Below are positions 43,236 through 52,803 of a stretch of DNA of 64,000 bases, piece after piece; position 1 is the first letter of the stretch; every line of letters begins with the position of its first letter. The notes beneath the pieces are model-generated. The model made no database searches and was not told where the DNA came from. It was given only the letters and a program-made list of their open reading frames with translations. Both the position numbers and the translations under genes were made by a program. The stretch lies in assembly GCF_900115075.1 (NCBI RefSeq), contig NZ_FOVG01000006.1, positions 1 through 64,000 of the forward strand, given 5' to 3'. The DNA comes from Candidatus Pantoea varia (GTDB lineage: Bacteria; Pseudomonadota; Gammaproteobacteria; Enterobacterales; Enterobacteriaceae).

Positions 43236-43770
43236 CAGCCACCTCCTGTACTTCGGCACGCAGTGAAAAACGATAACTCCCCCCAGCCTGGCGTTTAACC
43301 CCGCCCTGCTTTACCTGACTAAACAGGGCGACATGGGTTAGCTGCTGGCGAAACTGCCGCACCGACGCCATATCTCGCGCCTGGCCCTCCAGGTTCAGAT
43401 GGTTGTCGCGCTTCTCCAGCCGGGTCAGCCAGGCGGTGTCAGGCAGCAACGTGGGTAGATCGAGCCAAAACTGTTGCCAGGCTGCCAGTTGTGCCGTCTG
43501 CTGCCGCTGCTTTGCCTGCTTTTTTTGTACGACCGCCAGCTGCGCCAGTAGCTGCTTCTGCTGGGCTAACTGCTCTGCCAGCGTGGCCAGCGTCTGCTGC
43601 TTCACCCTCCCCGCCTGCACTACCTGCTGACGCGTCTGATGGATCTGCCAGGTTTGCTGCACAACTACCAGCAGCAGCGCACTCATCAGCAGTGACAACA
43701 CTACCAGGCTCTGCCGCCGCTGCTGTTGCCGACGGCGCTGCCGCCAGGGCAGCAGATTGACAGCCACCAT
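43228..43770 (-). CDS. hofN: DNA utilisation protein HofN
   Basis: 180 aa, PilN-like: MVAVNLLPWRQRRRQQQRR at the start (the VNLLPWR motif binds PilM/HofM), one membrane helix (LVVLSLLMSALLLVVVQQTW), then a long Gln/Ala coiled coil and a small C-terminal domain. The ATG at 43768-43770 overlaps the hofM stop by one base (TGATG) with GGAG upstream, so it is preferred over a GTG one codon earlier. Confidence 0.9.
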   Translation of the reverse strand: MVAVNLLPWRQRRRQQQRRQSLVVLSLLMSALLLVVVQQTWQIHQTRQQVVQAGRVKQQTLATLAEQLAQQKQLLAQLAVVQKKQAKQRQQTAQLAAWQQFWLDLPTLLPDTAWLTRLEKRDNHLNLEGQARDMASVRQFRQQLTHVALFSQVKQGGVKRQAGGSYRFSLRAEVQEVADE

Positions 43771-44576
43771 CACGCATCTCCGTCCCGCAGCGCCAGACCG
43801 GCCGCCAGCGCAAAGGCACCCGGATTCTCCGGCAAGGGCGGCTGCTGATAACGAAACAGATCAAAAGGGGAAAACGCGATGGCGTTAGCGGGCTGCGCAC
43901 AGGCCTCCGCTGTACACCAGGCAACAGAAGGGGCGTCGGGGAAGGCCTGCAGTTGCAGTGTCTCCAGCGTGGCGGCTTCGCCACTCTCAGCCGCAGTGTG
44001 CGCATCGCTCCAGAGCCAGCGGTTATCCTGCTGCAGCACCAGCATCGCGCCATCCTGCAACGCAGCCTGGCGGGCTAGCCGCTTCAGCGCTTCGGTAGTC
44101 AGTTCGAATACCTGCGGCTTTAATCCGGCTTGCAAAAGCGGTGCCGCCCACTGGTCAATAATCTCCAGCCGCGCTGCCGTGACGCAGAGCTGACCACTCT
44201 GCGCATCCGGACGGTAGTCCAGCGCCAGCGCAGTCGGCTCCAGCGGAAAGAGACGCCGTGCGGCCGCCTGCACGTAGTGCCCCAGTGCAGGCTCATTCAG
44301 CGACTGCGCTGGCAGGGGAAGCTGGCGCTGCAACACCAGCCGGGCGGGCAGTGCGACCCGCAGCGAGTAACGACGTGGCAACCGCTGACGCCAGGCCGTC
44401 AAGGCCGCCAGTAATTCAGGCGAAGATTGCAGCACGCCGTTTCTTAACGTATCTTGCGGCAGCCGCTGCTGCCACCAGTGGCGTAGCTGCCAGCCATCAC
44501 GACGAGGCTGGAGGGCCAGGGCACAAATCTGCCTATTCTGAATATCCAGCCCAATTTGCCAGGTATGAAAAGCCAT
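43770..44576 (-). CDS. hofM: DNA utilisation protein HofM
   Basis: 268 aa, PilM-like actin-fold cytoplasmic protein. MAFHTWQIGLDIQNRQICALALQ is the phosphate-1-like strand. TEALKRLARQAALQDGAMLVLQ and ACAQPANAIAFSPFDLFRYQ are typical of HofM. The ATG at 44574-44576 follows GGAGATCG. First gene of hofMNOPQ; divergent from mrcA over 117 bp, as in E. coli. Confidence 0.92.
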   Translation of the reverse strand: MAFHTWQIGLDIQNRQICALALQPRRDGWQLRHWWQQRLPQDTLRNGVLQSSPELLAALTAWRQRLPRRYSLRVALPARLVLQRQLPLPAQSLNEPALGHYVQAAARRLFPLEPTALALDYRPDAQSGQLCVTAARLEIIDQWAAPLLQAGLKPQVFELTTEALKRLARQAALQDGAMLVLQQDNRWLWSDAHTAAESGEAATLETLQLQAFPDAPSVAWCTAEACAQPANAIAFSPFDLFRYQQPPLPENPGAFALAAGLALRDGDA

Positions 44577-44693
44577 GCGCGCGATCTCCTTATCGTCCGG
44601 GAAAGATGGACATATCAAAGCGTCTGGCTTGCCTTTATACTACCGCGCGGTTGTTTATAAACTGCTCAAACGACAACAGATGGGAAATTCCAG

Positions 44694-47243
44694 GTGAAGT
44701 TCGTAAAGTATCTATTGATCCTTACAGTGTGTTGCATCCTGTTGGGAGCTGGCTCGATTTATGGTTTATACAAATACATAGAGCCACAGCTGCCCGACGT
44801 GAACACGCTGAAAGATGTGCGTCTGCAAACCCCTATGCAGGTTTACAGCGCCGATGGCGATTTAATCGCCCAGTATGGCGAAATGCGCCGTATCCCTTTG
44901 ACTCTGCAGCAAGTGCCACCTGTGATGGTGAAAGCGTTTATTGCGACCGAAGACAGCCGTTTTTATGAGCACCATGGTGTTGATCCGGTAGGTATTTTCC
45001 GTGCGGCCAGCATTGCGCTGGTCTCCGGTCATGCCTCGCAGGGTGCCAGTACCATCACTCAGCAGCTGGCCCGTAACTTCTTCCTGAGTCCGGAACGCAC
45101 CCTGATGCGTAAGATAAAGGAAGCATTCCTGGCGATCCGCATTGAGCAGTTGCTGAATAAAGATGAGATCCTGGAGCTCTACCTGAATAAGATCTACCTC
45201 GGCTACCGCGCTTATGGCGTTGGTGCAGCCTCACAGGTCTATTTTGGTAAGCCGGTTGACCAGCTGTCGCTGAGTGAGATGGCGATGATTGCCGGTCTGC
45301 CGAAAGCGCCATCCACCTTTAACCCGCTGTACTCGCCGAGCCGCGCCCTTTCGCGCCGCAACGTGGTACTGGCGCGTATGCTGGATCAGCATTACATCAC
45401 CCAACAGCAGTATGACGAGGCCCGTAATACGCCGCTGGTGGCGAAATATCACGGTCCGGAAATCGCTTTCTCTGCCCCTTATCTCAGCGAGATGGTGCGT
45501 CAGGAGATGGTGAAGCGCTACGGCAACAATGCCTACACCGACGGTTACAAGGTCTATACCACTGTGACCCGCCGCCTGCAGGAAGCCGCGCAGACCTCGG
45601 TACGTAATAACGTGATGGCCTACGATATGCGTCATGGCTATCGCGGCCCGACCAGCGTGCTGTGGAAAGTGGGTGAACCGGCCTGGGATCAGACGAAGAT
45701 TGAGAAAGCGCTGAAGGTGCTGCCGGTCTATGGTCCGCTCCACCCGGCCGTCGTTACGGAAGCGCGCAGCGATGAAGCGACCGTAATGATGCAGGATGGC
45801 AGCAATGTGTCGCTGGCGTTAGCCGGTGTGCGCTGGGCGCGTCCTTATAAGTCTGACACTGTGCAGGGCCCAACGCCGAAAAGCGTGACGCAGGTATTGC
45901 AGGCTGGCCAGCAGATCTGGGTGCGTAAAGTCGGTGACGACTGGTGGCTGGGCCAGGTGCCGGATGTGAACTCAGCACTGGTCTCCCTGGATCCAAATGA
46001 TGGTGCGGTGCGCGCGCTGGTAGGCGGTTTCGCCTTTAACCAGAGCATGTTTAACCGTGCGACTCAGGCACTGCGCCAGGTCGGTTCCAACATCAAACCT
46101 TTCCTGTATACCGCCGCTATGGATCGCGGGCTGACGCTCGCCTCCATCCTGAACGATGTGCCGATTTCACGCTGGGATGCGGGTGCCGGTGCAGACTGGC
46201 GTCCAAAGAACTCACCGCCAACTTACGATGGCCCGATTCGTCTGCGTCAGGGATTAGGTCAGTCGAAAAACGTGGTGATGGTGCGTGCGATGCGTGCGAT
46301 GGGCGTGGATTACGCCGCAGAGTATCTGCAGCGCTTTGGTTTCCCGGCGCAGAACATTGTTCACACCGAATCGCTGGCGCTGGGTGCAGCCTCATTCACT
46401 CCGTTACAGGTGGTGCGTGGCTACTCCGTGATGGCGAATGGCGGCTTCCTGGTCGATCCTTACTTCATTACGAAGATTACGAATGAACAGGGCGGCACCG
46501 TCTTTGAAGAGAAACCGAAGATCGCCTGCCCGCAGTGCAATCTGCCGGTGATCTACGGTGAGACCAAAAAAGCGCTTGCGCTGAATGAAGAGAGCGTTGA
46601 GAACGTTGCGGCCTCAAACACCAACCAGAATCAGGCGGTTCCTCAACCTGAACTTGAGCAGGTTCCGGCGCAGGCACAACAGGGCGATCAGCAATATGCG
46701 CCCCACGTAATCAACACCCCGCTCAGCTTCCTCATCAGGAGCGCGCTGAACAGTAACATCTTTGGCGAACCGGGCTGGATGGGAACCGGCTGGCGTGCCG
46801 GGCGTGACCTCAAGCGTAATGATATCGGCGGCAAAACCGGTACCACCAACAGCTCGAAAGATGCCTGGTTCTCAGGTTACGGCCCTGGCGTAGTGACTTC
46901 AGTCTGGATCGGTTTTGATGATGCGCGCCGCAATCTGGGCCGCAGCACGCTATCCGGTGCGATTCCCGATCAGATTTCGGGCTATGAAGGCGGCGCGAAG
47001 AGTGCGCAACCGGCATGGGATGAGTACATGAAAAGCGCGCTGGACGGCGTCCCGGTGCAGCCGTTAACACCGCCAGATGGCGTGGTTACGGTGACGATCG
47101 ATCGCAGTACCGGCAAGCTGGCAAACGGCGGGGGTAACACTCGTCAGGAGTACTTCATCAATGGCACCCAGCCGACCGAATATTCGGTTCATGATGTGGG
47201 TACCACCATTATGGATAACGGCGAAAGTCACGAACTGTTCTGA
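44694..47243 (+). CDS. mrcA: Penicillin-binding protein 1A
   Basis: Bifunctional peptidoglycan synthase, 849 aa (E. coli 850). Starts at GTG (MKFVKYLLILTVCCILLGAG), giving the membrane anchor. The GT51 transglycosylase has FIATEDSRFYEHHGVDPVG with catalytic Glu, and QGASTITQQLARN. The transpeptidase Ser is in QVGSNIKPFLYTAA, SxN in QSKNVVMVRAM, and KTG in GGKTGTTNSSKDAWF. The start matches the E. coli N-terminus. Confidence 0.98.
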   Translation: MKFVKYLLILTVCCILLGAGSIYGLYKYIEPQLPDVNTLKDVRLQTPMQVYSADGDLIAQYGEMRRIPLTLQQVPPVMVKAFIATEDSRFYEHHGVDPVGIFRAASIALVSGHASQGASTITQQLARNFFLSPERTLMRKIKEAFLAIRIEQLLNKDEILELYLNKIYLGYRAYGVGAASQVYFGKPVDQLSLSEMAMIAGLPKAPSTFNPLYSPSRALSRRNVVLARMLDQHYITQQQYDEARNTPLVAKYHGPEIAFSAPYLSEMVRQEMVKRYGNNAYTDGYKVYTTVTRRLQEAAQTSVRNNVMAYDMRHGYRGPTSVLWKVGEPAWDQTKIEKALKVLPVYGPLHPAVVTEARSDEATVMMQDGSNVSLALAGVRWARPYKSDTVQGPTPKSVTQVLQAGQQIWVRKVGDDWWLGQVPDVNSALVSLDPNDGAVRALVGGFAFNQSMFNRATQALRQVGSNIKPFLYTAAMDRGLTLASILNDVPISRWDAGAGADWRPKNSPPTYDGPIRLRQGLGQSKNVVMVRAMRAMGVDYAAEYLQRFGFPAQNIVHTESLALGAASFTPLQVVRGYSVMANGGFLVDPYFITKITNEQGGTVFEEKPKIACPQCNLPVIYGETKKALALNEESVENVAASNTNQNQAVPQPELEQVPAQAQQGDQQYAPHVINTPLSFLIRSALNSNIFGEPGWMGTGWRAGRDLKRNDIGGKTGTTNSSKDAWFSGYGPGVVTSVWIGFDDARRNLGRSTLSGAIPDQISGYEGGAKSAQPAWDEYMKSALDGVPVQPLTPPDGVVTVTIDRSTGKLANGGGNTRQEYFINGTQPTEYSVHDVGTTIMDNGESHELF

Positions 47244-47266
47244 TGTGATATCAGTAATCGCACAAT

Positions 47267-47294
47267 AAAAAAGCCGACGTGAGTCGGCTTTTTT
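47267..47294. terminator. Bidirectional terminator between mrcA and nudE
   Basis: Perfect inverted repeat AAAAAAGCCGAC/GTCGGCTTTTTT with loop GTGA, with A-run and T-run built in. Serves convergent genes. Confidence 0.95.
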
Positions 47295-47307
47295 ATTCAG
47301 TGACGCA

Positions 47308-47871
47308 TCAGTAACTCAGACGGCCCTGTTTCACCAGCCATTCGCGCGCCATAAACAGCGCACTGACATTACGCGCCTCGCGGAAATCGGGTTCTTCCAG
47401 CAGCAACAGCATATCGCTCAGCGGCCAGCGGTGGACAATCAGCGGTTCCGGCTCATCGCCTTCCAGCTTTTCGGCGTAGAGACCTTCCGCTACCACGATG
47501 TTCATTTTGCTGGAAAAGTAGGAGGGTGCCATGGTGAGCTTGCCCAGCGTTGTCAGCTGTTCGGCCCCAAAACCGACCTCTTCTTTCAGTTCGCGCACCG
47601 CCGCTTCATTCACGCTTTCACCTGAGTCGATAAGCCCTTTAGGGAAACCGAGTTCATAAGTCTCCAGTCCGACGGCATACTCCTGAATCAGGATCAGATG
47701 GTCATCAATAATCGGCACAATCATCACCGCTTCACGCTCGGAGGGCTTCATCCGCTCATAAACGCGATGTGCACCATTGCTGAAAGCCAGATCGACCGAT
47801 TCAATGGTGAATAACCGTGAACGCGCCACGGCGGTGATATTGAGGATGTCAGGTTTTTTTGGAATTTTCAT
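47308..47871 (-). CDS. nudE: ADP compounds hydrolase NudE
   Basis: Nudix hydrolase acting on ADP-ribose, NADH and Ap3A, 187 aa (E. coli 186). The Nudix box GLIDSGESVNEAAVRELKEE plus VGF is complete. FTIESVDLAFSNGAHRVYERM and APSYFSSKMNIVVAEGLY are conserved. Monocistronic, convergent with mrcA. Confidence 0.96.
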   Translation of the reverse strand: MKIPKKPDILNITAVARSRLFTIESVDLAFSNGAHRVYERMKPSEREAVMIVPIIDDHLILIQEYAVGLETYELGFPKGLIDSGESVNEAAVRELKEEVGFGAEQLTTLGKLTMAPSYFSSKMNIVVAEGLYAEKLEGDEPEPLIVHRWPLSDMLLLLEEPDFREARNVSALFMAREWLVKQGRLSY

Positions 47872-48262
47872 ATCAGCCTCAAATTATTCTGCGCCGGCTA
47901 TCAGTAGCGAATTAGCATACCTAACCACAGGCAATTGTGCGACAGTCAGACAGTGACGTTATCGTTGCACAGATTAAAGCGATTGAATAACAGCCTTTAG
48001 TTATCAGTTAAGACTAAATTTGCATTAGTCAATATGCTGCGATAAGTTTCAGATAATACCGATATTTAATCCAGTCTGTGCCGGTTACCATTCGGACAAG
48101 GCAGGGTTTAACAAATGCCAATCAGATATACGCTGGCACTATTTCATCGGGTGTCTGACTCCTCAGGGTTATATAATCTTCCGGAATGCCTCTTTTATAG
48201 TGAGCATAACCGGAAGCGAAAGTTTAAAGTGAAGGCAGCATTTTGGCTGAATTGAGCAGAGC
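47872..48262. other. nudE-igaA divergent intergenic region
   Basis: 391 bp, AT-richer than its neighbours, with no credible gene. Must hold both promoters. An exact TATAAT at 48172-48177 on plus, 86 bp before the igaA ATG, is a possible igaA -10, but no good -35 lies 16-18 bp upstream. No stable hairpin or regulator site was recognised. Confidence 0.45.
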
Positions 48263-50398
48263 ATGAGCACAATCTTGATGATCCTGGCCATAGTGCTGAC
48301 CTGTTCAATCCTGGCAGGCATTGGGTTCTGGTACGCTATGCGGCATCGTCCGCCGTTGGCGAAACCGCTGCCATTCATCAGTCCGCCCTGCCGTAAACTT
48401 TCTGCGCAGGAGCGAGAGGCTGTTGATAAGTATGTCGCCGCGCTGGAGAAACAGCTGCGCACCCCGGTGACTACAGATAAGCGAAGCGCGTCTGAACGTC
48501 TGACGCTGACGGCGCAGAGCAACAATGTCTACCCGGTTACCCGTGCGATTACCCGCTACGGCCTCTCCACGGACGATCCCCATAAATGGCGCTACTATCT
48601 GGATGAAGTTGAAGTTCATCTGCCGCCGCTGTGGGAGCAGTACATCACCGACGAAAACTACGTCGAGTTAATCCGCACCCAATCTATTCCGCTAGTGATC
48701 TCGCTGAACGGCCACTCGCTGGTGGATTACGCCGTGGATCAGCAATCGCTGCCGACGCTGATGCGTCCGGTGTCGACCAACGCTTCTATCCGCAAAGCGG
48801 AAACCGAAAATGTCGAACTGCTGCAGGTGCGCAAAGAGACAGCGGAAGAGTATCGCCTGTCGCGGCCAGACGGCACGCGTGAAGCGGTGATGATCTCCCT
48901 GGCCTTCTTACTCTTCTTCTTCAGCCTGTTAGTGCCCACCACGCTGATGATCTGGCTGGTGCTGACCGGTACAGTCATGATTGGTGCCAGCCTGTGGCTG
49001 CTCTATCGCATTCCCGGTGAGCGTGGCCTGCGTGACATACACTGCCTGCGCGGTGCGCCAAAGCGCTGGGGCCTGTTCAGCGAGTCAAACCAGGAGCAGA
49101 GCAATATCACGCTCGGGATTATCGACCTCGCCTATCCGCCGCACTGGCAGCCCTATGTCGCGCACGATCTCGGTCAGGTAACCGATGTCGAGATCTACCT
49201 CAACCGTCAGGTGGTGCGTCAGGGTCGCTTCCTGTCGCTGCAGGATGAAGTCAAAAACTTCCCCATTCAGCGCTGGCGGAAAAACGTGGTGCTGGCCTGT
49301 GGTTCGCTGATGGTGCTGATCATGCTGGTCACCTGGATCCCGCTCAGCATGCCGATCAAGCTCAGCCTGGCCTGGGCCAGAGGCACCGACAGCCTGGAAG
49401 TCAGCAGTGTCGATAAACTCAGCAGCGTAGCGCTGAATATTGGTGACAATCTCAAGGTGAGCGGTACGGGTATGTGTTCAGTGCCGGACAACTATCAGAG
49501 CAACCGCAGCTATGCTTATATGCCGTTCGACTGCTCAGCGGTCTACTGGAATAACGCCACGCCGTTACCGCAGCCGCAATCGGACATTATTGATAAAGCC
49601 GCGGCTCTGCTGGAGACCACCACAAAGCAGCTGCATCCGGAAACCAATACCGACCCTAAACTGAACCCGCAGCTGGCGTCCGCGATTCAGAAGTCCGGGA
49701 TGATCCTGCTGGATGACTTTTCAGACCTGGTGATGAAAACGCAGGATCTCTGTAATCAGCCGCAGGACTGTATGCGCCTGAAAAATGCCCTGGTAAACCT
49801 GGGTAATGCCAAAGACTGGGAAGCGCTGATGCGTCGGGCAGATTCCGGCCAGTTAAACGGCATGAATGTGCTGCTTCGCCCGGTGAGTGCCGAAGCGCTG
49901 GAAAACCTGGTCAATACTGCCACCTCGACCTTCTTCTTCCGCGAAACCCGTCGTGCGTCAGAAAACCTTAACAGCCCGCCGCCAGGGGGATTCCTGATCG
50001 TCAGCGACGAAGGTCGCCAGCTGGTGAATCAACCGCAGCCCACCGTGTCACTGTTTGATCTCGACCCGCCTTCTCAGTGGCGCGAGCTGCAACGACTCTC
50101 CGGCATGCTGCTGCATACGCCTTTCAGCGCCAGCGGCATCATCACCGGCATTTCAACGGATGCCAACGGCACACGTCATATCGTGCTGCACAATGAGCCG
50201 GATGCCATGGCGCAGTGGCGCTATCTCGGCACCGTCCTGCTGCTGCTGGTACTGCTCACCTGCGCGGTTATCAACGGGTTACTGGCGCTGCGCCGTATGC
50301 ACCGGAATCGCCAGCGCATGATCGATATCCAGCAATACTACGACAAGTGCTTCAACCATAACCTTGGCACTTTGCAGGGTGTGCGCTCGATATTCTGA
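48263..50398 (+). CDS. igaA: IgaA/UmoB family Rcs-phosphorelay repressor
   Basis: Inner-membrane protein that holds the Rcs envelope-stress system off by contacting RcsD; essential in Salmonella and E. coli when Rcs is intact. 711 aa, equal to E. coli YrfF. Membrane helices near residues 3-22, 210-255 (two), 345-365 and 655-675. Conserved cytoplasmic YGLSTDDPHKWRYYLDEVEVH and periplasmic Cys-containing MCSVPDNYQ and FDCSAVYW. First of igaA-yrfG-hslR-hslO. Confidence 0.95.
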   Translation: MSTILMILAIVLTCSILAGIGFWYAMRHRPPLAKPLPFISPPCRKLSAQEREAVDKYVAALEKQLRTPVTTDKRSASERLTLTAQSNNVYPVTRAITRYGLSTDDPHKWRYYLDEVEVHLPPLWEQYITDENYVELIRTQSIPLVISLNGHSLVDYAVDQQSLPTLMRPVSTNASIRKAETENVELLQVRKETAEEYRLSRPDGTREAVMISLAFLLFFFSLLVPTTLMIWLVLTGTVMIGASLWLLYRIPGERGLRDIHCLRGAPKRWGLFSESNQEQSNITLGIIDLAYPPHWQPYVAHDLGQVTDVEIYLNRQVVRQGRFLSLQDEVKNFPIQRWRKNVVLACGSLMVLIMLVTWIPLSMPIKLSLAWARGTDSLEVSSVDKLSSVALNIGDNLKVSGTGMCSVPDNYQSNRSYAYMPFDCSAVYWNNATPLPQPQSDIIDKAAALLETTTKQLHPETNTDPKLNPQLASAIQKSGMILLDDFSDLVMKTQDLCNQPQDCMRLKNALVNLGNAKDWEALMRRADSGQLNGMNVLLRPVSAEALENLVNTATSTFFFRETRRASENLNSPPPGGFLIVSDEGRQLVNQPQPTVSLFDLDPPSQWRELQRLSGMLLHTPFSASGIITGISTDANGTRHIVLHNEPDAMAQWRYLGTVLLLLVLLTCAVINGLLALRRMHRNRQRMIDIQQYYDKCFNHNLGTLQGVRSIF

Positions 50399-50453
50399 CC
50401 CCCCGCCCTTCTGTGCTACCCTGTCGCCCGGTTTTTTTACAGGGTGAACCTGG

Positions 50454-51101
50454 ATGCTCAACTGGTCTGAGATTGATACTGTACTGCTCGACATGGATGG
50501 CACACTGCTGGATTTGGCGTTTGATCGTCATTTCTGGCTAGAACATGTGCCTGAACAGCTCAGCCAGCAACGCGGTATCAGCCGGGCGGAAGCCGAAGCA
50601 TTCATCGCAGAAAAGTATCAGGCCGTCGCCCATACGCTAAACTGGTATTGTCTGGATTACTGGGCAGAGGCGCTGGCGCTGGACATCCGTGCCATGACGC
50701 TGGCGATGCGCAGCCGTATCGCGCTGCGTGACGATACGCTGCCTTTTTTGCAGGCGTTGCGCCATGCGGGCAAGTCCACCATCCTGCTGACCAACGCGCA
50801 TCCTTACAATCTGGACGTCAAACTGGCGCAGACAGGTTTAGCGCCGCACCTTGATTTATTACTTTCCACCCATACCTTTGGGTATCCGAAAGAAGACCAA
50901 CGTTTATGGCAGGCGGTACAACAGCACACCGGCTTTTCTGCGCCGCGCACGCTGTTTATCGATGATAGCGAAGTGATTCTGGATGCTGCAAAGCTATGGG
51001 GCATCGGCTGGTGCTTAGGCGTAAAGAACCCCGATTCGGGTCGTCCTGAGCAAATCTTTCAGCGTCACCGCGCCACCCGCGATTACCGGACGCTGATCTG
51101 A
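50454..51101 (+). CDS. yrfG: GMP/IMP nucleotidase YrfG
   Basis: HAD-superfamily 5'-nucleotidase active on GMP and IMP in E. coli. 215 aa. Nucleophile Asp in VLLDMDGTLLDLAFD, motif II ILLTNAHPYNLDVK, motif III STHTFGYPKEDQRLW and motif IV LFIDDSEVILDAA. A 7-bp inverted repeat ACCCTGT/ACAGGGT (50418-50445) lies just before its ribosome-binding region. Confidence 0.93.
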   Translation: MLNWSEIDTVLLDMDGTLLDLAFDRHFWLEHVPEQLSQQRGISRAEAEAFIAEKYQAVAHTLNWYCLDYWAEALALDIRAMTLAMRSRIALRDDTLPFLQALRHAGKSTILLTNAHPYNLDVKLAQTGLAPHLDLLLSTHTFGYPKEDQRLWQAVQQHTGFSAPRTLFIDDSEVILDAAKLWGIGWCLGVKNPDSGRPEQIFQRHRATRDYRTLI

Positions 51102-51114
51102 GTCAGGAGCAGCA

Positions 51115-51516
51115 ATGAAAGAGAAAAGCAGCGAAGAGGTCCGCCTCGACAAGTGGCTTTGGGCCGCGCGCTTCTACAAAACCCGGGCGATTGCGCGGGA
51201 GATGATTGAAGGCGGCAAAGTGCATTACAACGGCCAGCGCAGCAAGCCTGGCAAAGTGGTAGAGCTGAATGCGGAACTGACACTGCGTCAGGGCAACGAT
51301 GAACGCACCGTGGTGGTGGCGGACATCAGCGCTCAGCGTCGTCCCGCCAGCGAGGCCCAGCAGCTCTATCGCGAAACCGATGCCAGCATTGAGAAACGCG
51401 AAAAAATGGCGCAGGCGCGCAAAATGAATGCGCTGACTATGCCCCATCCCGATCGGCGACCTGACAAAAAAGAGCGTCGCGATTTGATGAAGTTTAAATT
51501 ATCGGGCGATGAATAA
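51115..51516 (+). CDS. hslR: Heat-shock ribosome-associated protein Hsp15
   Basis: RNA-binding protein that rescues stalled 50S subunits carrying peptidyl-tRNA. 133 aa, E. coli length. The N-terminal S4 domain (VRLDKWLWAARFYKTRAIAR) is followed by the basic C-terminal helix (RRPDKKERRDLMKFK). 13 bp after yrfG and 51 bp before hslO, in one likely operon. Confidence 0.97.
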   Translation: MKEKSSEEVRLDKWLWAARFYKTRAIAREMIEGGKVHYNGQRSKPGKVVELNAELTLRQGNDERTVVVADISAQRRPASEAQQLYRETDASIEKREKMAQARKMNALTMPHPDRRPDKKERRDLMKFKLSGDE

Positions 51517-51567
51517 CGCCGTCTTCGCTGACGCACCATCGCCCCGTCCCAGTGAGAGAAAAAAAAT

Positions 51568-52434
51568 ATGTCAGTCCCGGATCAACTGCACCGTTATCTG
51601 TTTGAAAATGCCGCCGTGCGCGGCGAGCTGGTGAACGTCTCTGACACCTGGCGTGAAACCGTGAAGAACCACGACTATCCGGCGCCAGTTAAAACGCTGC
51701 TGGGTGAGATGCTGGTCGCAACCAGCCTGCTGACCGCCACGCTAAAGTTTGATGGCGAAATCACCGTGCAGCTGCAGGGTGACGGACCGCTGTCGCTGGC
51801 CGTGATCAACGGTAACAACAACCAGGAGCTGCGTGGCGTAGCACGTATCAAAGGCGACATCCCGGACGACAGCACCCTGAAAAGCATGGTCGGCAATGGC
51901 TATCTGGTGATCACCATCTCCCCGGAGAAGGGTGAGCGTTATCAGGGAGTGGTCGGACTGGAAGGTGAAACCCTGGCCGAGTGCCTGGAAGATTACTTCA
52001 TGCGCTCAGAGCAGCTGCCAACGCGTCTGTTTATCCGCACCAGCGACAAAGGTGCTGCCGGTATCCTGCTGCAGGTTATGCCCGCGCAGGATACGGAGAA
52101 AGAGGTCTTCGAACATCTGGCGACCCTGACCGAAACCATTAAAACGGAAGAGCTGATCGATCTGCCTGCGAACGAAGCGCTGTGGCGCCTCTATCATCAG
52201 GAAGAGGTCACCCTCTACGATCCGCAGCCGGTGATCTATAAATGCACCTGCTCGCGTGAACGCTGTGGCGAAGTGCTGACTACGCTGCCCCAGGAAGAAG
52301 TGGACGAGATCATCGCGGAAGATGGCAAAATCGACATGCACTGTGACTATTGCGGTTCAAACTACGTGTTTGATGCCGTCGATATCGCCGGTATCCGCAG
52401 CCACTCCCTTGAGAATAACGACCGTCTGCACTGA
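51568..52434 (+). CDS. hslO: Redox-regulated chaperone Hsp33
   Basis: Holdase activated by oxidation and heat, 288 aa (E. coli 292). The C-terminal zinc/redox switch has all four Cys in the CxC-x(n)-CxxC pattern, [11 protein letters not shown] and [11 protein letters not shown]. The N-terminal core matches the family ([33 protein letters not shown]). Followed by a GC hairpin (52441-52458) without a T-run. Confidence 0.97.
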   Translation: MSVPDQLHRYLFENAAVRGELVNVSDTWRETVKNHDYPAPVKTLLGEMLVATSLLTATLKFDGEITVQLQGDGPLSLAVINGNNNQELRGVARIKGDIPDDSTLKSMVGNGYLVITISPEKGERYQGVVGLEGETLAECLEDYFMRSEQLPTRLFIRTSDKGAAGILLQVMPAQDTEKEVFEHLATLTETIKTEELIDLPANEALWRLYHQEEVTLYDPQPVIYKCTCSRERCGEVLTTLPQEEVDEIIAEDGKIDMHCDYCGSNYVFDAVDIAGIRSHSLENNDRLH

Positions 52435-52803
52435 TTGATCGGGCGGCTTCTGCCGCCCCTCCTCCTCTCCCCCGTCCTATCCCCATAATTTTCCAGACAA
52501 AATATCTTTTTTTACTTTCATAACATCTTTTAAACGTTCGAAACATGGCCTTAACGCGCCCTGAGTCGCATTTTTAGATCACTGCCCTTTTTCCCATAAC
52601 GCAGAAGAGTAAACTGCGCGCGATCGTGCAAACGCCCGGAAGCCAAAGGCAGATGCCCTGAAAAGTCCGGTTCTCTTTGCAGGCTGTCGTGACGAAGCGC
52701 AGTGGACTGTCAGTGATTCGCCGCACCTGATGCAACAGCCGGTTGGCACGATCCCAACCTATCTCTGCTTTGCAGAACAGACACCGATTTAAGGAGCAGT
52801 AAA
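52435..52803. other. hslO-pckA intergenic region and pckA leader
   Basis: 369 bp without a gene. A GGGCGGC/GCCGCCC stem-loop (52441-52458) just after hslO may end its transcript but has no T-run. The rest must carry the pckA promoter and possibly a long leader; no convincing CRP site or -10/-35 pair was found. Shine-Dalgarno AAGGAGC lies 6 bp before the pckA ATG. Confidence 0.5.
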
